Assembly: GCF_026626635.1 (NCBI RefSeq)
Contig: NZ_JAPNKA010000001.1
Coordinates: 12,960,001 to 13,024,000 of the forward strand
Direction of reading: 5' to 3'
Length of the DNA: 64,000 nucleotides
Source: Archangium lansingense
GTDB lineage: Bacteria > Myxococcota > Myxococcia > Myxococcales > Myxococcaceae
In this document: positions 39,401 through 47,089 of the stretch, piece by piece
How the letters are laid out: every line of letters begins with the position of its first letter
How positions within the stretch are numbered: the first letter of the stretch is position 1
The notes under the pieces: model-generated
Databases searched by the model: none
The model's input: only the letters and a program-made list of their open reading frames with translations
Told to the model about the DNA's origin: nothing
Position numbers and translations under genes: made by a program

Positions 39401-41136
39401 CAGTCGCGTCCGCGTCGCACCCGCCAGCCACGTCCCCTGAGAGCCCCCCGCCTCCCGGGCGCGCTCTTCAAAAACCTGTCCAACAGTCGGACACCTTTTT
39501 CCAAACCGCGCCCGGAGCGTCTCCCTCCCTTCGCGATGCTGCGGCACCTCACACGCTCAAGCACTCCGCACCTCTGCCCCTCGTTGCTCCTGCCTCCCCT
39601 GGCGCTCCGCCTCGGGACTCCGCTTCCACTCTCTCGGAGCAGGATGAACCGCTCGCCACTCCTGCATTCCCAGCAGAGCGCCCAGCGCTCCCGGCTCGTG
39701 CTCCCGCTGCTACGCCTCGGACCTCCGAGCCTTCCCTGACGGCCGCGCCCACTCCTCCGCCGTCCCAGGCACAAGGCCTCGAAACGAGCGCGGCCCCTCT
39801 GCCCCTCGTCTCTCCCGCCTCGCACGTTCCCGCGCAGCAGTCTCCCGTCTCTTCTGAGCCGGGTGAACCGCTCCCCACGCTGGCTCATGCGCACACGCAG
39901 CAGCCGCATCCTCCGCTCGCGCCTCGGGCTCGCACGCACGAGCACTCGACACCGCTGCCGCCCGCCGCCCCAGCTTCCGTTTCCCAGGTGCCGCCCACCT
40001 CCGCTCGCTCCGAGCAGGCGCAAACACTCACCGCTCCGACGATCCCGCTCGCGCAGCCGGCGCCTCTTCCCCTCGTTGCTCCCGCTCCGGTTGCCTCCAC
40101 ACAGTGGGAATCTGCGCGCCCGGAGCAGGCGCCTCCGCCCACTGTCGCCACTCACTTGCAACCGGCGCCTGCACTCGCGTCCCCAGCGCCTCTTCCCCTC
40201 GTTGCTCCCGCTCCGGCGGCCTCTGCGCAACGGGAGTCCTCTCGCCCGGAGCAGGTGCCTCCGCTTACTGCCGCCACGCACTCGCAACCGGCGCCTTCAC
40301 CCACCGCTCCTCCGACACGTACGTCCGCGGCTCCGACGCCCCTGCCGCTCATCGCTCCTGCTCCGGTTGCCTCCGTTCAACGTGAATCCGTCAGCCCCGA
40401 GCACAGCGAGCCTCTCTCCACGACCGCCCGGACTCACGCGCAGGCCGCGCCTACGGCACTCGACATGCCGGCTCGTGCTTCCGCTCTCGGCCAGGCGCCC
40501 CTGCCTCTCGTCCCGCCCGCGCCGTTGTCTCCGGAGGCCCAGCCCACCCGCTCCACACGAAGCGCTCCCGCCACAGCGGCGACCCACGTTCCCTCGCTGC
40601 CGGTGACGGGCTCCGTGCTCCCTGCCTCCGTACCTGCCCGCGATTCCGCGCTGCCGGTGATGAGCGCTGTGCCCCCCTCCGCCTCGTCGGCCCACGCACC
40701 CGCGCCGCAGGCGCTCGGGCCCGCGTCACGGACCGCATCACCTCGCGTCTCCGAGCCGCTCCGGCCGCTCGCCTCCGCGCCTGGGCTCGTCTCCGATAGC
40801 GGTGAGTCTCCCCTGCCGCTCGCTTCGTCCGCTCGCGCCTCCGTGACGCGTCCTCCCGACGCCCACGCCGAGCCAATGCCCTCCATCATCCCCACGCTCG
40901 CGCCCTCTCCTCGCGAGCCCGCGTGGCCTTCTCCTCCCCGCGAGGAGCCTCCCGCCGCCGCGCCTCCCGTCATCCGCGTCTCCATCGGCCGGCTCGAGCT
41001 CCGCCCCGCCAGTCATCCCTTCTCGCCCCTCCCCTCCTCTACCTCTGCCCCTGGCACCGCTCCCGCGAGCTCTCGCCCCAAGCCCAGGAACAGCCTTGGG
41101 CTCAACGACTACCTGGCCTCACGTAAATCGAGATGA
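36397..41136 (+). CDS. Giant Pro/Ala/Ser-rich repeat protein of the injection locus
   Basis: A 1579-aa protein, GTG start at 36397. Only the ends look ordered: MDDFLSRLAERATGTASLVR at the N-terminus, and VIRVSIGRLELRPA then SLGLNDYLASRKSR at the C-terminus. Such ends occur in shorter proteins of the same position in other tail loci. Between them lies about 1450 residues of low-complexity repeat. A unit of about 210 residues containing SPAALPLVTPASASPLPLPS occurs three times (anchors at 38004, 38649 and 39276; periods 645 and 627 bp). A shorter PLPLVAPAPVAS unit recurs near 40060-40400. No membrane segment is visible. It could be a flexible linker or length ruler. Three copies of a 61-bp palindromic element lie in frame inside the repeats. 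Confidence 0.75.
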   Translation: MDDFLSRLAERATGTASLVRPAHRSIFAGSRSLVGEHIDDPLAPRPDAPPPSPFEDAPILVPLPSGADSAWGALLGNVLRAGALEATGLPPSFEEPALDGSVPLEDPFAAPFAASAATPPASAPPREVKESSASEPARRTDAAAAPPSTAEKDPAPTSAKPPPAGDSWELAPVLPAPATPAVSLPGVEALSPGHGSETHAILPPLVAPAPSAPPSLTGPSAQAEPLAAPPRAHEQPAPTPLETPAPAATTPRPSVSSGEEEPLLVAPALTHERPEPLPTVAPAPGIPAPWDSVQPEQEEPLTAALTRDSEASAPSAQRISVPPEPAELLAAPASAPARAPAQPAPPSYTPRTLAHEPTSPPIVTDASVAPERLPSASAEQHTPPAAQVSAHSQLAPSLLSTPERTHESPAPLPLVAPVASAQPPALASGRGEPLAEPARSPGHPEDAPTTSVSAPADTARLTEPVRVVELAPRTAPAQGTDTGTVTLPLGAPAQAAAAQRASVASAPGESLVPLPHAHETSVPPPPNAQARTHESLAALPLITPALASPLPLPTEPHEPSDAPASTHAHPAPSLPSPPKAVASSPQPPTTPPENSQPPGLALHQLVRPSDQLLESAPGRSPSHESQAPLPLVAPTSPGSPPRDSAFSRHAHPLESSAHVPALPADAPELTTPAPAAQVQTSEPSPTAVTLSPSASARSTESGAAPLPLISPAQEVSAQRASVASAQAEPFAAHAHETSVPPAAQTRTHESPAALPLVTPASASPLPLPSEPHEPSATPASTHAPPAPSLPPKAVASAPQPPATSPESPPPPGRALHEPVQQSDNFLQTAPGASPSLRDAAAPRTFEHSAPLPLVAPASPGAPPRDSALSQHALDSPARAPALPTNAPEFAAPASVAPARLSSSAPTAAPPPAPASARSDEADAAPLPLVSPAQVVPTQRTSAASEQAEPLAAPARSHQSPAALPLVTPASASPLPLPSEPHEPSDAPASTHALPAPSLHPKAVASASHPPATSPESPPPPGRALQKPVQQSDTFFQTAPGASPSLRDAAAPHTLKHSAPLPLVAPASPGAPPRDSASTLSEQDEPLATPAFPAERPALPARAPAATPRTSEPSLTAAPTPPPSQAQGLETSAAPLPLVSPASHVPAQQSPVSSEPGEPLPTLAHAHTQQPHPPLAPRARTHEHSTPLPPAAPASVSQVPPTSARSEQAQTLTAPTIPLAQPAPLPLVAPAPVASTQWESARPEQAPPPTVATHLQPAPALASPAPLPLVAPAPAASAQRESSRPEQVPPLTAATHSQPAPSPTAPPTRTSAAPTPLPLIAPAPVASVQRESVSPEHSEPLSTTARTHAQAAPTALDMPARASALGQAPLPLVPPAPLSPEAQPTRSTRSAPATAATHVPSLPVTGSVLPASVPARDSALPVMSAVPPSASSAHAPAPQALGPASRTASPRVSEPLRPLASAPGLVSDSGESPLPLASSARASVTRPPDAHAEPMPSIIPTLAPSPREPAWPSPPREEPPAAAPPVIRVSIGRLELRPASHPFSPLPSSTSAPGTAPASSRPKPRNSLGLNDYLASRKSR
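38189..38249 (+). repeat. 61-bp palindromic element, copy B
   Basis: Starts CCGGGCTCG, ends CGCGCCCGG, with the core ACTGGTCCGACCATCGGACC. It encodes LHQLVRPSDQLLESAPG in the host frame. Confidence 0.75.
38828..38888 (+). repeat. 61-bp palindromic element, copy C
   Basis: Starts CCGGGCGCG, ends CGCGCCCGG, with the core TGTCCAACAGTCGGACA. It encodes LHEPVQQSDNFLQTAPG in the host frame. Confidence 0.75.
39455..39515 (+). repeat. 61-bp palindromic element, copy D
   Basis: Nearly identical to copy C; it encodes LQKPVQQSDTFFQTAPG in the host frame. It lies 627 bp from copy C, one repeat period away. Confidence 0.75.
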
Positions 41137-41753
41137 GCAACCACCTCGCCATCGCCACCGTCACCTCGGCGCTCAAAAACCTCGTGAGTCGCTACGCCCT
41201 CGAGTCCGTCCCCGGCGCACACGTCACCACCGTGCCCTTGCGCTCGCTCGGCACCGAGGGCCTCACCCGAGGGGTCAACATCTCCCTCTTCATGGCCACC
41301 CCCAACCCGGCCTTCCGCAACGACCACGTCCCCACCCGCAACTCCAACGGCACGCTCGTCTCCGTTCCCCGCGTCGCCCTCACCCTCCACTACGTCTTCA
41401 CCTTCTACGGGGATGAGACCCGCCTCGAGCCCCAGCTCCTGCTCGGCAGCGTCGTCGCCACCTTCCAGCGTCAGCCCGTCTTGACGCCCACCCTCATCAG
41501 GGAAACCATCCGCGCCACCCCCACCCCCGACCTCTCTGGCTCCAACCTGGACCAGCAAGAGCCCCACATCTCCATCACGCCCTACATCCTCAACCTCGAC
41601 GCGCTCCATAAGATGTGGTCCACCTTCTACCAGGTCCCCTATTCGCTCTCGGTCGCCTATGAGTGCGCGCCAGTGCTCGTCGACGCCGACGTGGTCGCAA
41701 CGCCACCGCCTCCTGTGAAGGACGTGGCCCCCTCCACCAAGCCCAAGCCCTGA
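41133..41753 (+). CDS. DUF4255/Pvc16-type tail terminator protein
   Basis: A 206-aa protein. IATVTSALKNLVSRYALESV and SLFMATPNPAFRNDHVPTRN, then VALTLHYVFTFYGDE, are typical of the Pvc16/Afp16 N-terminal domain, which caps the tube and sheath and sets particle length. Its ATG overlaps the stop of the giant gene (ATGA). The C-terminus is a short Pro-rich tail. Its presence marks the locus as injection-system rather than a complete phage. Confidence 0.85.
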   Translation: MSNHLAIATVTSALKNLVSRYALESVPGAHVTTVPLRSLGTEGLTRGVNISLFMATPNPAFRNDHVPTRNSNGTLVSVPRVALTLHYVFTFYGDETRLEPQLLLGSVVATFQRQPVLTPTLIRETIRATPTPDLSGSNLDQQEPHISITPYILNLDALHKMWSTFYQVPYSLSVAYECAPVLVDADVVATPPPPVKDVAPSTKPKP

Positions 41754-43771
41754 TGAGCTGGGAGACGCACAACCACGCCTTCCTCGCCGCCAGTCTGCGG
41801 CGGGTGCAGTTCCTCCTGGAGCGGCACGCCGAGCCCTCGCGTCCCGCGCCCAGCGACCTGCCCCCCGTGGACGAGGACGGCTGGCCTCATTGGCCCGACG
41901 ACGCCGAGGCTCCGCCCACCCTGCGCGTGCTGTGCGAGACGTTCCGCCTCAGTCCCTTCGAGCGCGATGTGCTCCTCATGTGCGCCGGCATGGAGCTGGA
42001 CTCCCGCTTCCCCGCCCTGTGCGCCCGCGCCCAAGGGGACTCGCAGCGCCCCTGGCCCACCTTCTCGCTCGCGCTCGCCGCCATCCCCGGCGCCCATTGG
42101 GATGCACTCGCTCCCCATGGTGCCCTGCGCTACTGGAGCCTCATTACCCCCGGTACCGGTACCTCGCTCACACAGTCCCCGCTGCGCGCCGAGGAGCGCA
42201 TCTGGCAATACCTCGTGGGCATCGACACGCTCGACGAGCGGCTCGTCCGCTACGTGCAGCCAGTGCCCATTTCCAGCTCGCTGGTGCCCTCGCACGAGGA
42301 GCTCGCCCGGCAGGTGGCCGCCACCCTCGCCGCTGCCGCCAACACGGGCGAGCTGCCCGTCCTCCAGCTCTGCGGCAAGAGCCGGTTGGACCAGGCCGCC
42401 ATCGCCTCGGCCGCCGCGGAGCTGCTCGAGTGCGAGCTCCAACGCATTCCCGCCGAGGGCCTCCCCGGCTCGCGCGACGAGGTGGAGCGGCTCACCCGGC
42501 TGTGGAATCGCGAGGCGCGGCTCGGCGCCCAGATGCTGCTGTTGGACTGTCATGACCTGGAGTCCAACGACACCGAGCGCGCTGCCGCCGTGGCCCGCAT
42601 CGTGGCCTCCGTGAAGGCACCCGTGCTGCTCGCCGCGCCCGAGCGTCGCACCACCGGCGCCCGCCGCACCGCCCTCATCGACGTGCCCCTGCCCCGAGCC
42701 CCCGAGCAGCATGGCCTCTGGCTCGACGCGCTCACCGATCGGCTGCCTCCCGAGGCTGCGCAGGAGCTGCAGCTGCCCGAGTCCGCCAGCACGCTGGTGG
42801 GCCAGTTCGATCTGGACAGCTCCTCCATCGAGTCCGCCGTTACCCAGGCCATGGGCCCGCTGATGCTGGTGGAGCAGCCCGGTCCCTCACAGGTGTTCGA
42901 GGCCCTGTGGACAGCGGCCCGCGCCCAATCGCGCAGCCAGCTCGAGGCGCTCGCCCAGCGATTGGAGGTGCGCGCCACCTGGGAGGACCTGCGCCTGGGC
43001 GAGGCCCAGCTTCAGCAGCTCTCCGAGATAGAGATGCACGTGCGCCGCCGCCTGCTGGTGCACGAGACGTGGGGCTTCTCGCCCGGGGGCTGGCGCGGAA
43101 CCGGCACCACCGTGCTCTTCTCCGGCCCCAGCGGCACCGGCAAGACGCTCGCCGCCGAGGTGCTCACCCACCGGCTCGGGTTGGACCTGTACCGCATCGA
43201 CCTGAGCGGCGTGGTGAGCAAGTACATCGGTGAGACGGAGAAGAACCTGCGCAAGGTCTTCGACGCGGCCGAGTCCGGTGGCGCCGTGCTCCTCTTCGAC
43301 GAGGCGGATGCCCTCTTCGGCAAGCGCAGCGAGGTGAAGGACAGCCACGACCGGCACGCCAACCTGGAGGTGAGCTACCTGCTCCAGCGCATGGAGTCCT
43401 TCCACGGGCTGGCCATCCTCACCACCAACCTCAAGGCCGGGCTGGACGCTGCCTTCACGCGGCGTCTGCGCTTCATCGTGGACTTCCACTTCCCGGACAA
43501 GAAGCAGCGCGAGGCCCTCTGGAGCCGCGCGTTCCCAGCCAGCACGCCCACGCATGGGTTGGACCCGGCGCGGCTCGCGGCGCTCAACGTGTCCGGCGCC
43601 GTCATCCGCGCCATCGCCTTGCATGCCGCCTTCCTCGCCGCAGAGGACGCCGCGAAGGGTGAGTCACCTCCCGGGGTCCGTCCCCGCCACGTGCTCGCCG
43701 CCGCCCGCCGCGAGTTCGAGAAGCTCCAGCAGCCCTTCCCCCACCTCAAGGAGTTCGAAGGATGGGAATGA
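41753..43771 (+). CDS. AAA+ ATPase of the injection system (Afp15/Pvc15-like)
   Basis: A 672-aa ATPase. The ATG at 41753 overlaps the previous stop as TGATG. The N-terminal 350 residues are helical with a degenerate first ATPase-like part (VLQLCGKSRLDQAAIA, no good Walker A). The active AAA+ domain has Walker A FSGPSGTGKT near 458, GVVSKYIGETEKNLRKVF, Walker B VLLFDEADALF near 512, and the arginine finger region FTRRLRFIVDFHFP. Afp15-type ATPases are needed for assembly or cargo loading. Its stop lies inside a 14-bp triple repeat. Confidence 0.88.
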   Translation: MSWETHNHAFLAASLRRVQFLLERHAEPSRPAPSDLPPVDEDGWPHWPDDAEAPPTLRVLCETFRLSPFERDVLLMCAGMELDSRFPALCARAQGDSQRPWPTFSLALAAIPGAHWDALAPHGALRYWSLITPGTGTSLTQSPLRAEERIWQYLVGIDTLDERLVRYVQPVPISSSLVPSHEELARQVAATLAAAANTGELPVLQLCGKSRLDQAAIASAAAELLECELQRIPAEGLPGSRDEVERLTRLWNREARLGAQMLLLDCHDLESNDTERAAAVARIVASVKAPVLLAAPERRTTGARRTALIDVPLPRAPEQHGLWLDALTDRLPPEAAQELQLPESASTLVGQFDLDSSSIESAVTQAMGPLMLVEQPGPSQVFEALWTAARAQSRSQLEALAQRLEVRATWEDLRLGEAQLQQLSEIEMHVRRRLLVHETWGFSPGGWRGTGTTVLFSGPSGTGKTLAAEVLTHRLGLDLYRIDLSGVVSKYIGETEKNLRKVFDAAESGGAVLLFDEADALFGKRSEVKDSHDRHANLEVSYLLQRMESFHGLAILTTNLKAGLDAAFTRRLRFIVDFHFPDKKQREALWSRAFPASTPTHGLDPARLAALNVSGAVIRAIALHAAFLAAEDAAKGESPPGVRPRHVLAAARREFEKLQQPFPHLKEFEGWE

Positions 43772-43802
43772 CACGATGGGAATGACGCGATGGGAATGAC
43801 AC
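43761..43802. repeat. 14-bp tandem repeat (three copies) at a stop/start junction
   Basis: GATGGGAATGACRC three times. Copy one supplies the ATPase stop (TGA 43769-43771), and copy three supplies the ATG of the next gene (43790). GGGA in the preceding copy may serve as the ribosome site. The unit is not a multiple of three. Confidence 0.75.
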
Positions 43803-44062
43803 CTCGGCCCGGCATCCATCTGGACATCGACTCGCTCGTGCTCGCCGACGGGCTCGTCTTCCACCCCGAGGCCTTCCGCGAGGCCCTCGGCGCGCATCTC
43901 TCGCGCCTGCTCACCGAGCATGGCCTGGAAGGGCTCGCCCCCGGCACCGCGCTGCGGCTGGAGTCCGCCTCGCTCGAGCTGCCCCCAGGCCTGGACACCC
44001 AGGCCGCCGCCGAACACGCCGCCGCACAACTGCTCGCCCACCTCACCGGAGGCCTTCCATGA
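43790..44062 (+). CDS. Small conserved injection-locus protein, function unknown
   Basis: A 90-aa protein (HLDIDSLVLADGLVFHPEAF, then LTEHGLEGLAPG). Small ORFs of this size and pattern are common between the ATPase and tube-N genes in related loci. Two starts are possible (43790 or 43796). Its stop overlaps the next ATG by four bases. Confidence 0.6.
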   Translation: MGMTPRPGIHLDIDSLVLADGLVFHPEAFREALGAHLSRLLTEHGLEGLAPGTALRLESASLELPPGLDTQAAAEHAAAQLLAHLTGGLP

Positions 44063-44712
44063 GTGTCGACATCTACCGCAAGACGCTGATGGGCTCGCTC
44101 GTCATCATCCCGCCCACCGGAGGCGCTCGGCACGTCGTCGTCTTCCAGCTCAACCCGGCCTCGCTGCGCCGCCGACTCCAGCCTCAGCTCGCCGGTGGAG
44201 ACAGGGAGAGCCGCAGCGGCCCCATTCAGTTCGCCGCCGCCCCCACCGAGACTATCGACGTGGAGCTGGAGGTCGACGCCACGCTCCAGCTTCCCGCCGC
44301 CCCCGGCCAGCCCGCCGCCTCGGACATCCGTCCGCAGCTCGCCGCCATGGAGTCGCTCCTCTACCCCAGCTCCACGCAGGTGCAGATGCAGCAGGCCCTG
44401 CTGTCGAGCGGCACGCTGGAGATTGGCCCCTACCTGGCGCCCACCGTCGTCTTCACCTGGGGCAGCTCGCGCGCCGTGCCCGTCAAGGTCGTGGGCTACA
44501 GCGTCACCGAGGAGGCCTTCCTCCCCTCCCTGGATCCCATCCGCGCCCGCGTCTCGCTCAGCATGCAGGTGCTCAGCTATTCGGACGTCATGCCGACGGA
44601 CCCGGCCTGGTCCCTCTTCATGGCCTACCAGTCCACCAAGGAGCAGGAGGCCACTGGCGGCTTCTCCTCCGCGAGCCAGGACATCCTCGGCGTCAACCCC
44701 ACCACCCTTTGA
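44059..44712 (+). CDS. Contractile injection system tube-N protein (Afp7-like)
   Basis: A 217-aa protein. VVVFQLNPASLRRRLQPQLA, FAAAPTETIDVELEVDATLQ and YSVTEEAFLPSLDPIRARVS fit the CIS_tube (PF19266) N-terminal domain that joins tube to baseplate. The LysM part fused to it in Afp7 is encoded separately by the next gene. It overlaps the preceding gene by four bases (ATGA). Confidence 0.8.
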   Translation: MSVDIYRKTLMGSLVIIPPTGGARHVVVFQLNPASLRRRLQPQLAGGDRESRSGPIQFAAAPTETIDVELEVDATLQLPAAPGQPAASDIRPQLAAMESLLYPSSTQVQMQQALLSSGTLEIGPYLAPTVVFTWGSSRAVPVKVVGYSVTEEAFLPSLDPIRARVSLSMQVLSYSDVMPTDPAWSLFMAYQSTKEQEATGGFSSASQDILGVNPTTL

Positions 44713-44727
44713 GCGGGAGCCCTCGTC

Positions 44728-45027
44728 ATGTTCGGTCCCACCAGCCGCTACGCCAACATCCCCGACGCGACCTACACCGCGCCCGACGGCACCGTCATCT
44801 CCTACAAGCAGCGGCGCTTCCCCTCCGTCCCTTCCGGCACCCCGGTGGGACAGACGACGCTGCGCACCAATGAGCGGCTGGATGTGCTCGCCGCCCGCAC
44901 CATTCGAGACCCGCTCCAGTTCTGGCGGCTGTGTGATCTCAACGGGGTGATGGATCCCTTCGAGCTGGTGGACGAGCCGGGCCGCAAGGTGCTGGTGCCG
45001 CTGGCCGTGGTGCCCGAGACGCGATGA
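44728..45027 (+). CDS. LysM-like tail protein (Afp7 C-terminal part)
   Basis: A 99-aa protein with TLRTNERLDVLAARTIRDPL and QFWRLCDLNGVMDPFELVDE, typical of phage gpX/LysM tail proteins that hold tube and hub together. It follows the tube-N gene after 15 bases and overlaps the hub gene by four. Confidence 0.75.
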   Translation: MFGPTSRYANIPDATYTAPDGTVISYKQRRFPSVPSGTPVGQTTLRTNERLDVLAARTIRDPLQFWRLCDLNGVMDPFELVDEPGRKVLVPLAVVPETR

Positions 45028-46169
45028 GCTTCTCCACCCCCAAGCTGACGCTGATGATCGGCCGCATGGTGGCCGTTCCCGCGCCCGCCTCGCTGATGTC
45101 CGCTCTGCGCCGAGCGCAGGTGACGAACACCGACTCGGGCCCCTCGGGCTTCCAGCTCGAGTTCCAGGTGAAGCGCGGCTCCAGCCCGCTCGACTACGAC
45201 GTGGTGACGCAGGGCCTGCTGGCTCCCTTCAACCGCGTGGTGCTGATGGTGACCCTCTCCACCATCCCCACCGTCATCATGGACGGCCTCATCACCCGCA
45301 TCGAGCTGCACCCGCGCCAGGGCAACCAGCCGGACACCATGGTCGTCACCGGCGAGGACATCAGCGTCGCCATGGACCTGGAAGAAAAGACGATGCCCTT
45401 CCCGGCCATGAGCGACTTCATGATCGCCGACCTCATCATGGCCGAGTACGCCATGTACGGCATCATCCCCATGGCCCTGCCCACCACCATCAACCTGAGC
45501 TCGGATCCGCTGGACTACACCATCCAGCAGCCCGGCATCACGGACCGGGCCTTCCTCAACAAGCTGGCGGCGCGCAACGGCTACGTCTTTCAAATCATCC
45601 CCGGCCCCGCGCCGATGGTGAACACCGGGTACTTCGGCCCGCCTCGGCGCATCGGCGTGCCGCAGGCGGCGCTCACCGTCAACGAGCTGCCCGTCAGCAA
45701 CGTGAACTCCCTGAGCTTCTCCTATGACGCCCTGGCGCCCACCACCGTGGTGGGACTCGTCCAGGACTCGCTGGAGACGGACATGGACATCCCCATCGCG
45801 GCCCTGCTCCCGCTGCGCGTCCCCCCCATGGCCGCCATGCCCGCCATCCTCGCCAACGTGCCCAACATTCGCATCTCGCTGTTGGATCCCGAGGGCATGG
45901 ACCCCATCCAGGCCGAGACGGTGGCCCAGTCCATGGTGGACCGCTCCACCGACAACGTGCTGACGGCCACGGGCGAGCTGGATGTGCTGCGCTACGGCTC
46001 GGTGCTCAGCGCTCCCGGACTGGTGGGGGTACGAGGCGCGGGCTACGGTCACGACGGCCTGTACTACGTGCAGCAAGTCACTCACGAGATAAAGCCCGAG
46101 AGCTACACGCAGCAGTTCACCCTCACCCGCGAGGGCTGGGGCAGCACGATTCCCATGGTGAGGCCATGA
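45024..46169 (+). CDS. Baseplate hub protein (phage late control D/VgrG-N-like)
   Basis: A 381-aa protein. LLAPFNRVVLMVTLSTIPTV, DGLITRIELHPRQGNQPDTM and TVVTGEDISVAMDLEEK-like segments, then FLNKLAARNGYVFQI, match the gpD/VgrG hub fold that forms a trimeric ring above the spike. C-terminal YVQQVTHEIKPESYTQQFTL is the usual end. Its stop overlaps the spike gene's ATG, so hub and spike, which are one protein (Afp8) in other systems, are translated together. Confidence 0.85.
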   Translation: MSFSTPKLTLMIGRMVAVPAPASLMSALRRAQVTNTDSGPSGFQLEFQVKRGSSPLDYDVVTQGLLAPFNRVVLMVTLSTIPTVIMDGLITRIELHPRQGNQPDTMVVTGEDISVAMDLEEKTMPFPAMSDFMIADLIMAEYAMYGIIPMALPTTINLSSDPLDYTIQQPGITDRAFLNKLAARNGYVFQIIPGPAPMVNTGYFGPPRRIGVPQAALTVNELPVSNVNSLSFSYDALAPTTVVGLVQDSLETDMDIPIAALLPLRVPPMAAMPAILANVPNIRISLLDPEGMDPIQAETVAQSMVDRSTDNVLTATGELDVLRYGSVLSAPGLVGVRGAGYGHDGLYYVQQVTHEIKPESYTQQFTLTREGWGSTIPMVRP

Positions 46170-47089
46170 AGGCACAGGCGCAGGGGAACCAGGACAGGCG
46201 CTACTACGGCAAGTACCGCGGCAAGGTGTTGGAGAACATCGACCCGATGGAGCTGGGCCGCATCATGGTGGAGGTGCCCGCGCTCGTGGGGTTGGAGGCG
46301 AGCTGGGCGCTGCCGTGCGTGCCCTACGCGGGCCCGCAGGTGGGCTTCGTGATGATTCCTCCCATCGGCGCCAACGTCTGGGTGGAGTTCGAGGGCGGAG
46401 ACCCCACCCATCCCATCTGGGCCGGGTGCTTCTGGGGCGAGCTCGAGAAGCCCGTGCTCAACGAGACGCCCTACCAGAAGGTCATCAAGACGGAGTCCTT
46501 CACCCTCTTCATCAATGACGTCCCCGGTGCGGGCGAGATGATGATCGAGATGGGGCCTCCCGCCTTCGAGATTCCCGTCATCCTCACCATGGACGCCGCG
46601 GGACTACAGATTGAAACGGCCGAGGCCATCGTGTCGATGAGCCCAGAGGAGATCACCGCCACCCTGCCGCCCACCGTCGTCACCATCACCGAGGAGAGCG
46701 TCGACGTGGTGACGGAGGGCGTCGTCACCGTCACCGCGGAGGACGTCAACGTCACCGCCAACGTGGACGTCACCGGCCCGGTCGAGGTGACGGGCAACGT
46801 GGAGCTCACCGGCGCGGTGGAGATCGAAGGCAATGTGGAGATCACCGGCGCGGTGGAGATTGAGGGCAACGTAGAGATCGCCGGTGCGGTGGAGGTCGAG
46901 GGCAATGTGGAGATCGCGGGCGCGGTGGAGATCGAAGGCAACGTGGACGTCACCGGAGCGGTGGAGGTGGTCGGGGACACGGCGGTGATAGGCGCCTTCG
47001 AGGTGGTGGGAGACCAGGCGGTGGCTGGCGCGGTGGAGGTGGCGGGCCCGCTCGTGGCCGCCACGCTGACGGGAGTGCCCATTCCATGA
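46166..47089 (+). CDS. Spike protein: OB-fold (gp5/gpV) with repeat beta-helix needle
   Basis: A 307-aa protein. Residues 10-100 are the OB-fold (YRGKVLENIDPMELGRIMVE, then IGANVWVEFEGGDPTHPIW). Residues 130-300 are a run of six- or twelve-residue repeats of the form VEIEGNVEITGA, as expected for a trimeric beta-helix needle. The last strands end AATLTGVPIP without the usual metal-binding tip His, so a separate PAAR tip protein may be needed. None is visible in the window. Confidence 0.85.
   Translation: MKAQAQGNQDRRYYGKYRGKVLENIDPMELGRIMVEVPALVGLEASWALPCVPYAGPQVGFVMIPPIGANVWVEFEGGDPTHPIWAGCFWGELEKPVLNETPYQKVIKTESFTLFINDVPGAGEMMIEMGPPAFEIPVILTMDAAGLQIETAEAIVSMSPEEITATLPPTVVTITEESVDVVTEGVVTVTAEDVNVTANVDVTGPVEVTGNVELTGAVEIEGNVEITGAVEIEGNVEIAGAVEVEGNVEIAGAVEIEGNVDVTGAVEVVGDTAVIGAFEVVGDQAVAGAVEVAGPLVAATLTGVPIP

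Larger units (their letters stand above)
38004..39900. repeat. Three long in-frame tandem repeats in the giant gene
   Basis: The anchor GGCGGCCCTGCCCCT occurs at 38004, 38649 and 39276. The intervals are 645 and 627 bp, both multiples of three, so duplications kept the frame. Each unit carries one copy of the 61-bp element. Confidence 0.75.

Noticed and set aside
38004..39900. CRISPR-like periodic repeats
   Set aside because: The period is over 600 bp and coding; no short repeat-spacer pattern or cas genes exist in the window.
38512..40287. Arg-rich frames on both strands within the Pro-rich gene
   Set aside because: They arise from the repeated GC-rich DNA; the Pro/Ala frame is the only one joined to conserved ends.
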